A DNA stretch of 64,000 bases, from the NCBI RefSeq assembly GCF_039529775.1, contig NZ_BAAANL010000001.1, forward strand, positions 620,001 to 684,000, given 5' to 3'. Positions 7,410 to 16,032 of this stretch are shown piece by piece. Within the stretch, counting starts at the first letter, position 1; every line of letters starts with the position of its first letter. The notes under the pieces are model-generated. The model worked only from the letters and a program-made list of their open reading frames with translations, was not told the origin of the DNA and searched no databases. The translations under genes and the position numbers were made by a program. The stretch is from Myceligenerans crystallogenes (GTDB taxonomy: Bacteria; Actinomycetota; Actinomycetes; Actinomycetales; Cellulomonadaceae).

Positions 7410-8597
7410 TCACTGCGCGGGCGTGCGGCTGGAGCCGCGCACGATCAGGTGCGGGCTGAGCTGGACGCGGTGCACGGGGCGATCCGGGTCCGCGACGCGC
7501 TGGACCAGGAGGTCGAGGGCGGTCGCCCCGAGGGCCGCCTTCGCGGGGCGGACGCCCGTGATCGGGGGATCGGCGAGACCGGCCAGCTCGTCGTCGTAGG
7601 CGACGACGGCGAGGTCGTCCGGGACTCGCAGGCCACGGTCCCGGGCGTGTTCGACGAGACTGATGGCCTCGGGATCGGAGTGCACCAGGAGTGCCGTCGT
7701 CCCCGACTCGCGGCAGGAGTCGAGCACCCTTGCGGCATCCTCGTGCCAGCGCGGGTCGCGGTGCGGGACCGTGTCGAGGTCCGGGACGTCGGCGGTGAGG
7801 CCGAGCTCGGAGATCGTCTCCCGCCAGCCGCTGCGGACACCCCGGGTGGTGGGGCTGGTACGGGAGCTGACCAGCCCGATCCGGGTGTGGCCCGCGGCCG
7901 CGAGGTGCCGTGCGGCCATGGCCGCGCCCAGCGCGTGATCGGTCACCACCGACTCGACGGGCTCGCGCAGCGACCCCGCGTGGCCGGTGCGCTCGACGAG
8001 CACCACCGGGACGTCCAGCGAGGCGAGCCACTCGGCGAGTTCCGGGGCGTCGACCGGCGGGGTGACGAGCAGGCCGTCGCAGGACGGCACGAGGGCCGTC
8101 ACCTGCCGGCGGACCTCGTCCGCGGCGTAGGTCCCGTTGCGCAGGATGATCCGGGTGCCCGGGCCCGGTGCGCCGGTCCGCACGCCCCGGATCACCTCGG
8201 GGTAGTAGTAGTCGAGGCTCGGGACCACCATGCCGACCGTCAGGGTGCGCGCGCCCGGCTCCCCGGCGGCCCGCCGGCCGGCTCCTCGGGACCCGTCGGC
8301 GCCGTCGGGACGGCGCGCCGCCGGGTCGTGGCCCGCGCCCGGGGTGATGACGGCCGCGGGCGATCCGGGGCCGGGCGGCGTGGCGTACTGGGCGTCCGGG
8401 ACGAGGCGCGCCCCGCCGCGGACGCGTTCCAGGACGCCCTCCTCCGCGAGCTGGGCGATGTCGCGGCGCACGGTCACGGGCGTGACGCCCAGCGCGTCGG
8501 AGAGATCGGAGACGCGCGCCCAGCCGTCCTCGCGCAAGCGGTGCACCAGGCGCGCGCGCCGCTCGGCGGGCAGGAGTGCCGCGGGTTCGGCAGTCAT
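7410..8597 (-). CDS. Transcriptional regulator with DeoR-type HTH and LacI-type sugar-binding domain
   Basis: 395-residue sugar-responsive regulator, probably the repressor of the divergent operon starting at 8798. The N-terminus (about 8-62) is a DeoR-type winged helix with RVSDLSDALGVTPVTVRRDI. A low-complexity Pro/Ala/Gly linker covers about 65-115. The rest is a periplasmic-binding-protein-like effector domain of the LacI/GalR class, with VGMVVPSLDYYYPEVIRGV, HTRIGLVSS and VPDDLAVVAYDDELAGLADPP near the dimer interface. Joining a DeoR HTH to a LacI effector domain is less common than pure forms, although such hybrids exist in actinobacteria. Start at ATG 8597, with AAGGAG then GAGGAG upstream. 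An upstream extension to 8696 lacks a ribosome site and would overlap the candidate operators. Confidence 0.9.
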   Translation of the reverse strand: MTAEPAALLPAERRARLVHRLREDGWARVSDLSDALGVTPVTVRRDIAQLAEEGVLERVRGGARLVPDAQYATPPGPGSPAAVITPGAGHDPAARRPDGADGSRGAGRRAAGEPGARTLTVGMVVPSLDYYYPEVIRGVRTGAPGPGTRIILRNGTYAADEVRRQVTALVPSCDGLLVTPPVDAPELAEWLASLDVPVVLVERTGHAGSLREPVESVVTDHALGAAMAARHLAAAGHTRIGLVSSRTSPTTRGVRSGWRETISELGLTADVPDLDTVPHRDPRWHEDAARVLDSCRESGTTALLVHSDPEAISLVEHARDRGLRVPDDLAVVAYDDELAGLADPPITGVRPAKAALGATALDLLVQRVADPDRPVHRVQLSPHLIVRGSSRTPAQ

Positions 8598-8650
8598 CTC
8601 CTCGTCTCCTTCGGTCGGATCGCTCCGGCGGAGTTCCTCCGGCCGGGTGA

Positions 8651-8773
8651 TGATCGGAACTGATCGCTTCGTGCATCCTACTGCGCACATCGGCACTTGC
8701 GCATCCGGTCGTGCATGCGCTTGAATGTGTGATGGCGATCATGGTTGATCGAAACTGAGCGTCAAGCGATCAA
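8651..8773. promoter_or_regulatory. Divergent control region with repeated operator-like elements
   Basis: The 200-base gap between the regulator and the catabolic operon holds a 16-bp direct repeat, TGATCGGAACTGATCG (8651-8666) and TGATCGAAACTGAGCG (8746-8761), matching at 14 of 16 positions. An inverted repeat TTGATCG (8745-8751) / CGATCAA (8767-8773) has half-sites spaced 22 bp centre to centre, two DNA turns. CGTGCAT also occurs twice (near 8670 and 8710). These are the best candidates for operators of the DeoR/LacI hybrid regulator. No clear -35/-10 pair was recognised. Confidence 0.5.
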
Positions 8774-8797
8774 TGGAGAAACGATGGAGGCGTCCAG

Positions 8798-9805
8798 GTG
8801 AAGCGACCCGAGGTGCTGCTGGTCATGTCCGGCGAGACGTACCGCACCCAGTTCGGCCCCGTGGAGCGGGCGCGCCTGGGCGAGCTGGCGACCCTGGGCG
8901 AGCCGGTGCAGGTCGAGAGCCTGGACGAGCCCGCGGCCCGCGAGCGGCTGCCCGCCGTCGAGGTGCTCCTGACCTCGTGGGGCGCGCACGCGCTGACGCC
9001 CGAGGTGCTGGCGGCCGCGCCACGCCTGCGCGCGGTGATCCATTGCGCGGGGACGGTGCGGTCGATCATGACCGAGGCCGCGTGGGCCCGGGAGCTGCTG
9101 GTGACGAACGCGGTGGACGCGAACGCGGTCCCGGTCGCGGAGTTCACGTTCGCCGCCGTCATCATGGCCGGCAAGAGGGCGCCGTTCCTCGCGGCGCGTG
9201 CCCGTGCGGCCCGCGCCGGCTGGTCGTCCGGCGAGTTCGGCGAGTTGTCCAACCGGGACCGGACGATCGGGATCGTCGGCTTCTCGCGCATCGGCCGGCG
9301 GGTCGTGGAGCGGCTCGCCGGGCTGGAGACGCGCGAGGTGCTGGTCTTCGACCCGTTCGCCGACCGCGACGAGGTCAAGGCGGCGGGCGCTCGTCTCACC
9401 GGCCTCGACGAGCTGCTGGCGGCGAGCAGCATCACGTCCCTGCACGCACCCGCGCTGCCGAGCACGCGCCACATGATCGGCGCGCGCGAGCTGGCCCTCA
9501 TGCCGGACGGCGCGACCCTGATCAACACGGCGCGCGGCATGATCGTCGACACCGCCGCGCTCGAGGCCGAGTGCGAGACCGGGCGCCTCCACGCGATCCT
9601 GGACGTGACCGAGCCCGAACCCCTGAACGCGGACTCCGTGCTCTACGACCTGCCGAACGTCATGATCACCCCGCACATCGCCGGGTCGCTCGGGAGCGAG
9701 ACCCGCCGGATGACGGCCGCCGCGCTGGACGAACTGGAGCGCTACGCGAGCGGCGAGGACCCGATCGCGCCGGTGACCCGCGAGAGCATGGGGACGAGCG
9801 CATGA
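8798..9805 (+). CDS. D-isomer-specific 2-hydroxyacid dehydrogenase family protein
   Basis: NAD(P)-dependent oxidoreductase of 335 residues. The nucleotide-binding domain has GIVGFSRIGRRVVERL (about 157-172), a GxGxxG variant whose first two glycines flank VGFS. The catalytic triad follows family order: Arg in INTARGMIVD (about 246), Glu in VTEPEPL (about 272) and His in TPHIAGS (about 292). GTG 8798 is preceded by GGAGG at 8786-8790. First gene of an operon, with its stop overlapping the DUF2264 start (ATGA). Family members reduce 2-keto acids or oxidise hydroxyacids. In a sugar-uptake operon it may handle a uronic-acid or aldonic-acid derived intermediate, which is an inference. Confidence 0.9.
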   Translation: MKRPEVLLVMSGETYRTQFGPVERARLGELATLGEPVQVESLDEPAARERLPAVEVLLTSWGAHALTPEVLAAAPRLRAVIHCAGTVRSIMTEAAWARELLVTNAVDANAVPVAEFTFAAVIMAGKRAPFLAARARAARAGWSSGEFGELSNRDRTIGIVGFSRIGRRVVERLAGLETREVLVFDPFADRDEVKAAGARLTGLDELLAASSITSLHAPALPSTRHMIGARELALMPDGATLINTARGMIVDTAALEAECETGRLHAILDVTEPEPLNADSVLYDLPNVMITPHIAGSLGSETRRMTAAALDELERYASGEDPIAPVTRESMGTSA

Positions 9806-11913
9806 GCGCGGCACGTACGGCAACGGCCGGGAACACCCGCAGCCACGGCCGCGAGGGCATGACCCGCGAGGAGCTGGGCGGGTACGCCGACACGCTGCTG
9901 GACGCCGCGTGGCGGTTCGCCTCGCCGTCGGGCAGCCTGATCACCCTGCCGGGCGCGCCCGGCGGCTACGGCACGGCGGTCGACGGGCTCGAGGGGTTCG
10001 CGCGGACGTTCCTCGCCGCCGGGTTCCGGCTGGCGGGGGAGCGGGGCTCGGATCCCGGCAACCTGGCGGAGCGGTACGCGCGCGGGCTCGCGGCCGGGAC
10101 GGACCCCTCGCACCACGAGCGCTGGGTGACGCCCGTCGAGTCCGCCCAGGCCAAGGTCGAGGCGGCGTCGATCGCGCTGATCCTGGACATGACGCGGCCG
10201 TGGATCTGGGACCGGCTCGACCCGAGGGCGCAGGAGCAGGTCGTCGACTACCTGAGCGTGGTGGTGGGGGACGACACCTATCCGCGGATCAACTGGGTGT
10301 GGTTCCGGGTCGTCGTGGAGACGTTCCTCCGGTCGGTGGGCGGGCCGTGGTCGGCGGCCGACCTCGAGGCGGACCTCGCGGCCCACGACTCGTTCCTGCG
10401 GGCCGAGGGCTGGTACAGCGACGGGGAGGAGCGCGCCTACGACCACTACGCGGGCTGGGCGCTGCATCTCTACCCGGTGCTGTGGGCGCGGATGTCCGGC
10501 GCGTCCGAGGCGGACGGGCTCGTGCCCGGCCCCGGGCCGGAGCCGATCTCGCGGCGGCGGCGCGACATTGCGCACCTCGACCGGTACCTCCGCGACGCCG
10601 TCCGGCTGATCGGGGCCGACGGCGGCCCGCTGATCCAGGGCCGGTCGCTGACCTACCGCTTCGCGGCCGCGGGCCCCTTCTGGGCGGGTGCCCTGGCGGA
10701 GGTCCCGGGCACCTCGCCGGGCCGGCTCCGCCAGGCGGCGACCCGCATCGTCGGGCACTTCCTCGACCACGGGGTGCCGGGTCCCGATGGCCTGCTCACC
10801 CTGGGCTGGCACCACGAGTGGCGTCCGATCGCCCAGAGTTACAGCGGCACCGGTTCCCCCTACTGGGCGGCGAAAGGTCTGCTGGGGCTGGCGCTCCCGG
10901 CGGATCACCCGGCGTGGACCGCGGAGGCGGAGCCGCTGCCGGTCGACCACGAGGACCACGTCGGCGTGCTTCCCGCACCGGGCTGGGCGGTCTCGGCGAC
11001 CGCCGGCGACGGCGTCGTGCGCGTGATCAACCACGGCACGGACCACGCGCGCCCCGGCGACCTCTCGGGCGACTCGCCGCTGTACGCCCGCCTCGGCTAC
11101 TCGACGGCGACCGCACCGTTGCTCGACGCCGGCGCGTGGGAGCGCCCGGCGGATCAGTCGGTGGTGCTGCTGGACGAGGCAGGACGCGCCACGCATCGCA
11201 CCGGCTTCCGGACCCTGCGGGCCGGCATCGTCTCCGCCGCGGGCCCCGGGCCGGCGTCCGGGACGTCGCCGCGGCCGGCCGGTGACGCGGCAACGACGTC
11301 CGCACCCGGCGGGTCGCACCGGCACGGCGACGCGGCGGTCCTGGCCTCCGTCGCGGATGCCCGCTGGCTCGAGGCCGGGCCGGCCGGCCCGGACCACGGA
11401 TCCGGGGTGTCCGGTGCGGTGACCCCCGCCGGAACCGTGACCACGGTCTCCGTCGTGCGCGGTCCGTGGGAGGTCCGCCTCGTGCGCGTCGACGCCCTGC
11501 ACCGGCGTGACGACGGCGTGCCGCCGGCTCGCGCGGTGGAGATCAGCGGGTGGGCGGTGAGCGGCCACCGCGCCGTCCGGAGCGGGACGGGCGACGCCAC
11601 GGCGAACGGGCTGCGGTCACGCGTCGTGCCGCTGAGCGGCCCGCTGCTGCCCGGCGTCCGCACGGCCACCGGTGCGACGCCCCTGGGGGCGGAGGCGGCG
11701 GTGCCGTTCGCGCACGGGATGCTGGACGAGGCTGCGGCCGGGACCTGGCTCGCGGTCGCGATCGGCCTCGGCCGGGTCGGCGGTGCCGCCATCGCCGCGG
11801 AACCATCGGTCGACTTCCCCGGATCCGGTCCTGACGTCGCCGTGCACTGGCACGACGGCGTGCGGACCGCGGTCGTCCTCCCCGCGCCGGGCGGAGCGTC
11901 CGGCGCGGCGTGA
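9802..11913 (+). CDS. DUF2264 domain protein, probable polysaccharide-utilisation enzyme
   Basis: 703 residues, no signal peptide, so probably cytoplasmic. The N-terminal 380 or so residues match the DUF2264 pattern as I know it: aromatic- and acidic-rich helical segments such as NWVWFRVVVETFLRS, FLRAEGWYSDGEERAYDHY, WALHLYPVLWARM and HGVPGPDGLLTLGWHHEW. This looks like an alpha/alpha-barrel of the kind found in unsaturated-glucuronyl hydrolases and lyases. The C-terminal half is beta-rich and resembles the sandwich domains that follow such barrels. No enzymatic activity is assigned to the family that I can cite. It is translationally coupled to the dehydrogenase and followed by an ABC importer, so it probably processes the imported glycan. 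Confidence 0.8.
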   Translation: MSAARTATAGNTRSHGREGMTREELGGYADTLLDAAWRFASPSGSLITLPGAPGGYGTAVDGLEGFARTFLAAGFRLAGERGSDPGNLAERYARGLAAGTDPSHHERWVTPVESAQAKVEAASIALILDMTRPWIWDRLDPRAQEQVVDYLSVVVGDDTYPRINWVWFRVVVETFLRSVGGPWSAADLEADLAAHDSFLRAEGWYSDGEERAYDHYAGWALHLYPVLWARMSGASEADGLVPGPGPEPISRRRRDIAHLDRYLRDAVRLIGADGGPLIQGRSLTYRFAAAGPFWAGALAEVPGTSPGRLRQAATRIVGHFLDHGVPGPDGLLTLGWHHEWRPIAQSYSGTGSPYWAAKGLLGLALPADHPAWTAEAEPLPVDHEDHVGVLPAPGWAVSATAGDGVVRVINHGTDHARPGDLSGDSPLYARLGYSTATAPLLDAGAWERPADQSVVLLDEAGRATHRTGFRTLRAGIVSAAGPGPASGTSPRPAGDAATTSAPGGSHRHGDAAVLASVADARWLEAGPAGPDHGSGVSGAVTPAGTVTTVSVVRGPWEVRLVRVDALHRRDDGVPPARAVEISGWAVSGHRAVRSGTGDATANGLRSRVVPLSGPLLPGVRTATGATPLGAEAAVPFAHGMLDEAAAGTWLAVAIGLGRVGGAAIAAEPSVDFPGSGPDVAVHWHDGVRTAVVLPAPGGASGAA

Positions 11914-11981
11914 ACAGCAGTCCTTGCGGTTCGCCGGCCGGCGGATCGCATGTCGGAAGACACTCGAAGGAGAGTATGGCA

Positions 11982-13277
11982 ATGAAGCGCAACACCCTGG
12001 TCATCACCGGCGCCGCTGCAGCGGCGTCGCTCGTCCTGGCGGGCTGCGGCGGCTCCTCGTCGCCCGAGGCCGCCGACGGGCCCCTCACGATCACCCTCGC
12101 GGGCTGGGACTTCGCCTCCACCCCGGAGTTCCAGACGCTCGCGGACGGGTTCTCCGAGGCGAACCCCGACGTGAAGGTGGAGCTCAAGGAGTACCCGGCC
12201 GGCGACGACTACGACACGGCCCTGACCGCGGACCTGTCGGCCGGGTCCGGGCCCGACGTGTTCATCGTCAAGAACCTGAAGAACTACGTCACGTTCCAGG
12301 CGGGCGGTGCGCTGCTCGACATCTCGGACGTGGCGGCCGAGCTCGACCCGGCCACGGGCGGCCTGGCCGCCATGGAGGTCGACGGCGCGACCTACGCGGT
12401 GCCCTACCGCCAGGACTCCTGGCTCCTGTACTACAACAAGGAGCTCTTCGAGAAGGCGGGCGTGGACACGCCCGACGGTTCCTGGACCTGGGACGACTAC
12501 GCCGAGGCCGCGGAAACGCTGACCGAGGAGATCGGCGGGAAGGACGTCACGGGGACCTACCTGCACGGCTGGCAGTCCACGGTGCAGGGCTTCGCGCTCG
12601 CCCAGACCCAGGGCGCGTCGCTCGACGGCGGCGACTTCGGCTACCTGGCACCGTTCTACGAGCGCGAGCTCGCCACGCAGGCCGGCGGCGCCGAGCCCAC
12701 CTACTCGACGGTGACCACGAACGAGCTCACCTACCAGGCGCAGTTCGGCACGCAGAAGGCGGCGATGCTGCCGATGGGTTCGTGGTACATCGCCACGCTC
12801 GTCTCGGAGCAGGCGTCGGGCGCCGCCGACGAGTTCGAGTGGGGGATCGCCCCCGCCCCGCAGCTCGACGAGTCCACGACCGGCACGGACAACACCCCGG
12901 TGACCTTCGGCGACCCGACGACGATGGGCGTCAACGCGGCGATCGACGAGGAGAAGATCGAGGCCGCCAAGGAGTTCCTGGCCTACGCCGCGGGCCCGGA
13001 GGGCGCGGCCGACCTCGCCGGGATCGGCATCACGCCCGCCCTGATCGACGACACCGTCGCGGACACGATCTTCGGGCTCGACGGCGTGCCCCAGGACGAC
13101 CTGTCGCGGTTCGCCTACACGACGCACGAGACGCTGCCCGAGAACCCGGTGGGACCGAACACCGCGGCGCTCCAGACGATCCTCGGCGAACTGCACTCCG
13201 CGGTGATGTCGGAGTCCACGCCGGTGGACCAGGCGATCGACGAGGCCGAGCAGCGCGCCGCCGACGAGGTCGGCTGA
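11982..13277 (+). CDS. Sugar-binding lipoprotein of second ABC importer
   Basis: Family 1 extracellular solute-binding protein, 431 residues. Starting at 11982 places AAGGAGAG (11967-11974) seven bases upstream. The in-frame ATG at 11976 would lie directly against that site. The lipoprotein signal is MKRNTLVITG, then an Ala-rich core, then LAGC with Cys22. The mature protein begins with a Gly/Ser linker and the strand TITLAGWDFASTPEFQ. It shows the family pattern GPDVFIVKNLKNY and AVPYRQDSWLLYYNKELFE. It forms an operon with the two downstream permeases. The ligand is unknown, probably the saccharide handled by the DUF2264 protein. Confidence 0.93.
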   Translation: MKRNTLVITGAAAAASLVLAGCGGSSSPEAADGPLTITLAGWDFASTPEFQTLADGFSEANPDVKVELKEYPAGDDYDTALTADLSAGSGPDVFIVKNLKNYVTFQAGGALLDISDVAAELDPATGGLAAMEVDGATYAVPYRQDSWLLYYNKELFEKAGVDTPDGSWTWDDYAEAAETLTEEIGGKDVTGTYLHGWQSTVQGFALAQTQGASLDGGDFGYLAPFYERELATQAGGAEPTYSTVTTNELTYQAQFGTQKAAMLPMGSWYIATLVSEQASGAADEFEWGIAPAPQLDESTTGTDNTPVTFGDPTTMGVNAAIDEEKIEAAKEFLAYAAGPEGAADLAGIGITPALIDDTVADTIFGLDGVPQDDLSRFAYTTHETLPENPVGPNTAALQTILGELHSAVMSESTPVDQAIDEAEQRAADEVG

Positions 13278-13306
13278 CCGGCGCCCCGAGGAAACGAGGA
13301 AAAACC

Positions 13307-14263
13307 ATGACGGCTTCCGTCGTCGAGATCCCGGCGCCCTCGGGTGGGCCCCGTCGCGCGGGCCGGCCGCCCGCGCGACGGGGCCCGCGGGGCCGCCTCC
13401 AGCTGCGCAACGCGCTGATCGGCTGGACGTTCATCCTGCCGAACTTCATCGGCTTCGCCGTGCTCACCCTCGTTCCGGTGGTCACGCTGTTCTACCTCTC
13501 GCTGACGAGCTGGAACGCGTTCGGCGCCGCGAAATGGGTGGGCCTGGAGAACTTCGTCGAGCTCGCGGGGGACAAGAGCTTCCACACCGCGCTCGGCAAC
13601 ACGGTCTACTACGCCGCGCTGCACATCCCGCTGACGATCGTGACGTCGCTGGGGCTCGCGCTGCTGCTCAACCAGAGGCTGCGGGGCGCCGCGTTCTTCC
13701 GCACGGTCGCGTTCTTCCCGTACATCACGTCGATCGTCGCGGTCGCCGTGGTCTGGAACATGCTGTTCAGCCCTGAGTTCGGGCCGGTCAACCAGCTGCT
13801 CCAGGCGCTCGGGGTCGCGACGCCGCCCGGCTGGACCGTCTCGAAGGACTGGGCGATGCCCGCGGTGATCATCGTGGGCACGTGGAAGGACATGGGCTAC
13901 TACATGCTCCTGTTCCTCGCCGGCCTGCAGACGGTGCCGGCCGAGCTCCACGAGGCCGCGCGCATCGACGGCGCGGGCGTGTGGCAGCGGTTCTGGAACG
14001 TCACGCTGCCCTGCCTGCGGCCGACGATGTTCTTCGTGACCGTGATGGTGACGATCCAGAGCTTCAAGGTCTTCGACCTGATCCTCGTGATGACCGACGG
14101 CGGCCCGGGCCAGGCGACGCTCGTGCTGAGCCAGTACATCTACCGCAAGGGCTTCGAGCAGTTCCAGTTCGGCTACGCCTCGGCGGTCGCCGTCGTGCTG
14201 TTCTTCATCTGCATCAGCGTGACGATCGTGCAGTTCCTGTACAACAAGCGGAGGGACGCGTGA
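13307..14263 (+). CDS. Carbohydrate ABC transporter permease, MalF type
   Basis: 318-residue membrane subunit with a basic, Pro/Arg-rich N-terminal tail of about 35 residues and about six hydrophobic segments, starting at NALIGWTFILPNFIGFAVL. The EAA loop near residues 205-225 reads AELHEAARIDGAGVWQRFW. ATG 13307 follows ACGAGGAAAAACC, a usable ribosome site. It sits 29 bases after the binding-protein gene, and its stop overlaps the next permease by one base (TGATG). Confidence 0.92.
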   Translation: MTASVVEIPAPSGGPRRAGRPPARRGPRGRLQLRNALIGWTFILPNFIGFAVLTLVPVVTLFYLSLTSWNAFGAAKWVGLENFVELAGDKSFHTALGNTVYYAALHIPLTIVTSLGLALLLNQRLRGAAFFRTVAFFPYITSIVAVAVVWNMLFSPEFGPVNQLLQALGVATPPGWTVSKDWAMPAVIIVGTWKDMGYYMLLFLAGLQTVPAELHEAARIDGAGVWQRFWNVTLPCLRPTMFFVTVMVTIQSFKVFDLILVMTDGGPGQATLVLSQYIYRKGFEQFQFGYASAVAVVLFFICISVTIVQFLYNKRRDA

Positions 14264-15102
14264 TGGCGGCTCGTTCGAGGACCGTGCGCGTGGCCGGGCG
14301 GGTCCTGCTCTACGTGGTGATGACCGTGGCGGCCGCCGGCATCATGCTGCCGTTCGCCTGGATGGTCGTGGCGTCGCTGAAGACGAACAACCAGGTGTTC
14401 ACCGTCCCGGTCGAGTGGATCCCGGACCCGGTGCAGTGGCGCAACTACATCGACATCTGGGTCAAGGCCGACATGGTCACCTGGGTGCGCAACACGATGC
14501 TGCTCTCGGTCGTGGTGACGTTGCTCCAGGTGGTCACCGGGAGCTTCGCGGCCTACGGCTTCGCCAAGATGCGCTTCCCCGGCCGGGACGCCCTGTTCCT
14601 GCTCTACATCGGGACGATCGCCGTGCCCTGGCAGTCGTACATGATCCCGCAGTTCCAGATGCTCACGAGCTGGGGGCTGAGCAACACGCTCTGGGCCATC
14701 ATGCTCCTGCAGGCCTTCGGCGCCTTCGGCGTCTTCCTCATGAAGCAGTACTACGAGTCGATCCCCGACTCGCTCTCGGAGGCGGCCCGCATCGACGGGC
14801 TGTCGGAGTACGGCATCTGGTGGCGGATCATCATGCCGCTGTCCGTCCCGGCGCTCGCCTCGCTGACCATCATCACGTTCGTTCAGACCTGGAACGACTA
14901 CCTGGGCCCGCTCATCTACCTGCGGGACCGGGAGCTGTGGACGATCCAGCTCGGCCTGCAGTCGTTCATCGGCGAGTACAACACCGAGCACGCGCTGATC
15001 ATGACGGGTTCCGTGCTGTCGGTGCTCCCGATCGCGATCATCTTCCTGCTCGGCCAGCGCTACTTCGTCCAGGGCATCGCCACGACGGGCGTCAAGGGGT
15101 GA
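14263..15102 (+). CDS. Carbohydrate ABC transporter permease, MalG type
   Basis: 279-residue partner permease. Hydrophobic helices begin at GRVLLYVVMTVAAAGIMLPF. The EAA loop near residues 165-185 reads DSLSEAARIDGLSEYGIWW. The C-terminus GIATTGVKG is typical of MalG-family proteins. The start lies inside the previous stop (TGATG). As in the first importer, no ATP-binding gene is present, so a shared ATPase encoded elsewhere is likely. Confidence 0.92.
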   Translation: MAARSRTVRVAGRVLLYVVMTVAAAGIMLPFAWMVVASLKTNNQVFTVPVEWIPDPVQWRNYIDIWVKADMVTWVRNTMLLSVVVTLLQVVTGSFAAYGFAKMRFPGRDALFLLYIGTIAVPWQSYMIPQFQMLTSWGLSNTLWAIMLLQAFGAFGVFLMKQYYESIPDSLSEAARIDGLSEYGIWWRIIMPLSVPALASLTIITFVQTWNDYLGPLIYLRDRELWTIQLGLQSFIGEYNTEHALIMTGSVLSVLPIAIIFLLGQRYFVQGIATTGVKG

Positions 15103-15833
15103 GCGCCGTGACGAACCTTCCGGGGACGACGGCGGCCGGGGCTTCCGCGACCGCCGGCGGGGCGGGCAGCGGCCTCCGCCAGGCCATGCGCCTGCGGCCC
15201 GAGACGTACGAGCTGGTGTTCGGCACGGTCTACACGGGCCTGGCGGCCAATCTGCTGCTCGTGGTCTCGTGCCTCCCGGCGCTCTTCCTGGTCCTGGCGA
15301 CCGACCTCACGGCGACCTGGCCGGCGCTCGTCGTGGCGGCGCCGCTGTGCGGGCCGGCCCTCGCCGCGGTGTTCGCCCTGTTCGGCGAGTTCAGCGCCGA
15401 GGGGTCGGTGCGGCCGGTACGCGCCTTCGCGCGCGCCTGGCGCCGGCACCTGCGGCGGGGGCTGCTCCTCGGGGCGCTCGGTACCGCCGTGACCGCGGTG
15501 CTGACCGTGGACATCGCCTACTTCTGGGGCCGGACCGCCGGCGCGGTCGCGATCCCCGTCCTGGCCGTGCTCCTGGCGGGCACGGTCGTCACGGCCGTTC
15601 TCGCTCTCGCGGCGCTCCCGCAACGCGCCGACGCGTCGCTGCGGCAGATCCTCGCCGCCGCCCTGTTCCTGGGCGCTCGCCGCTGGTATGCCGGTGCCGC
15701 GATCGTCGTCGTCCTCGTGCTGCTCGTCTCGCTGACGGCGGCGCGCCCGGCGATCGCCCTCGGCTTCGCGGCGTCCCCGCTGCTCTACGCGGTCTGGGGC
15801 GCGGCCCGCTTCGCGCTGCGCCCGCCGAGCTGA
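15099..15833 (+). CDS. DUF624 (YesL-like) membrane protein
   Basis: 244 residues with about five transmembrane segments, including FGTVYTGLAANLLLVVSCLP and the later AGAAIVVVLVLLVSLTAARP. DUF624/YesL proteins are small membrane proteins that sit beside sugar importers, notably rhamnogalacturonan and other plant-polysaccharide loci, with no proven biochemical role. GTG 15099 overlaps the permease stop (GTGA) and follows AAGGGG. GTG 15108 is an alternative nine bases later. Last gene of the operon that begins at 8798. Confidence 0.82.
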   Translation: MSAVTNLPGTTAAGASATAGGAGSGLRQAMRLRPETYELVFGTVYTGLAANLLLVVSCLPALFLVLATDLTATWPALVVAAPLCGPALAAVFALFGEFSAEGSVRPVRAFARAWRRHLRRGLLLGALGTAVTAVLTVDIAYFWGRTAGAVAIPVLAVLLAGTVVTAVLALAALPQRADASLRQILAAALFLGARRWYAGAAIVVVLVLLVSLTAARPAIALGFAASPLLYAVWGAARFALRPPS

Positions 15834-16032
15834 GCTCCGCCGCACCGGCGGCCGCCGCACCGGCCGCCGCCGCGCTGGCCGCCGTCGTGCCGATCGCTGC
15901 CGCACCGGCCGCCGTTGGGCCCGCTGCCGCCCCGACCGGCCGCCGGGCCCGCCGTCGCCAGCCGTTCGGCGATCGCCCGGGACCACCGTGCCCCCGGGCC
16001 GTCGCAGCACGCCGGAACCCGGCGCGGGCGGA
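15834..16032. other. Convergent intergenic spacer of degenerate GC-rich repeats
   Basis: 199 bases between the DUF624 gene and folD (convergent). The first 130 bases consist of imperfect copies of GCCGCACCGGCCGCCG with many overlapping potential stems. No gene is evident. It probably holds the terminators of both operons, and no single dominant hairpin stands out. Confidence 0.5.
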
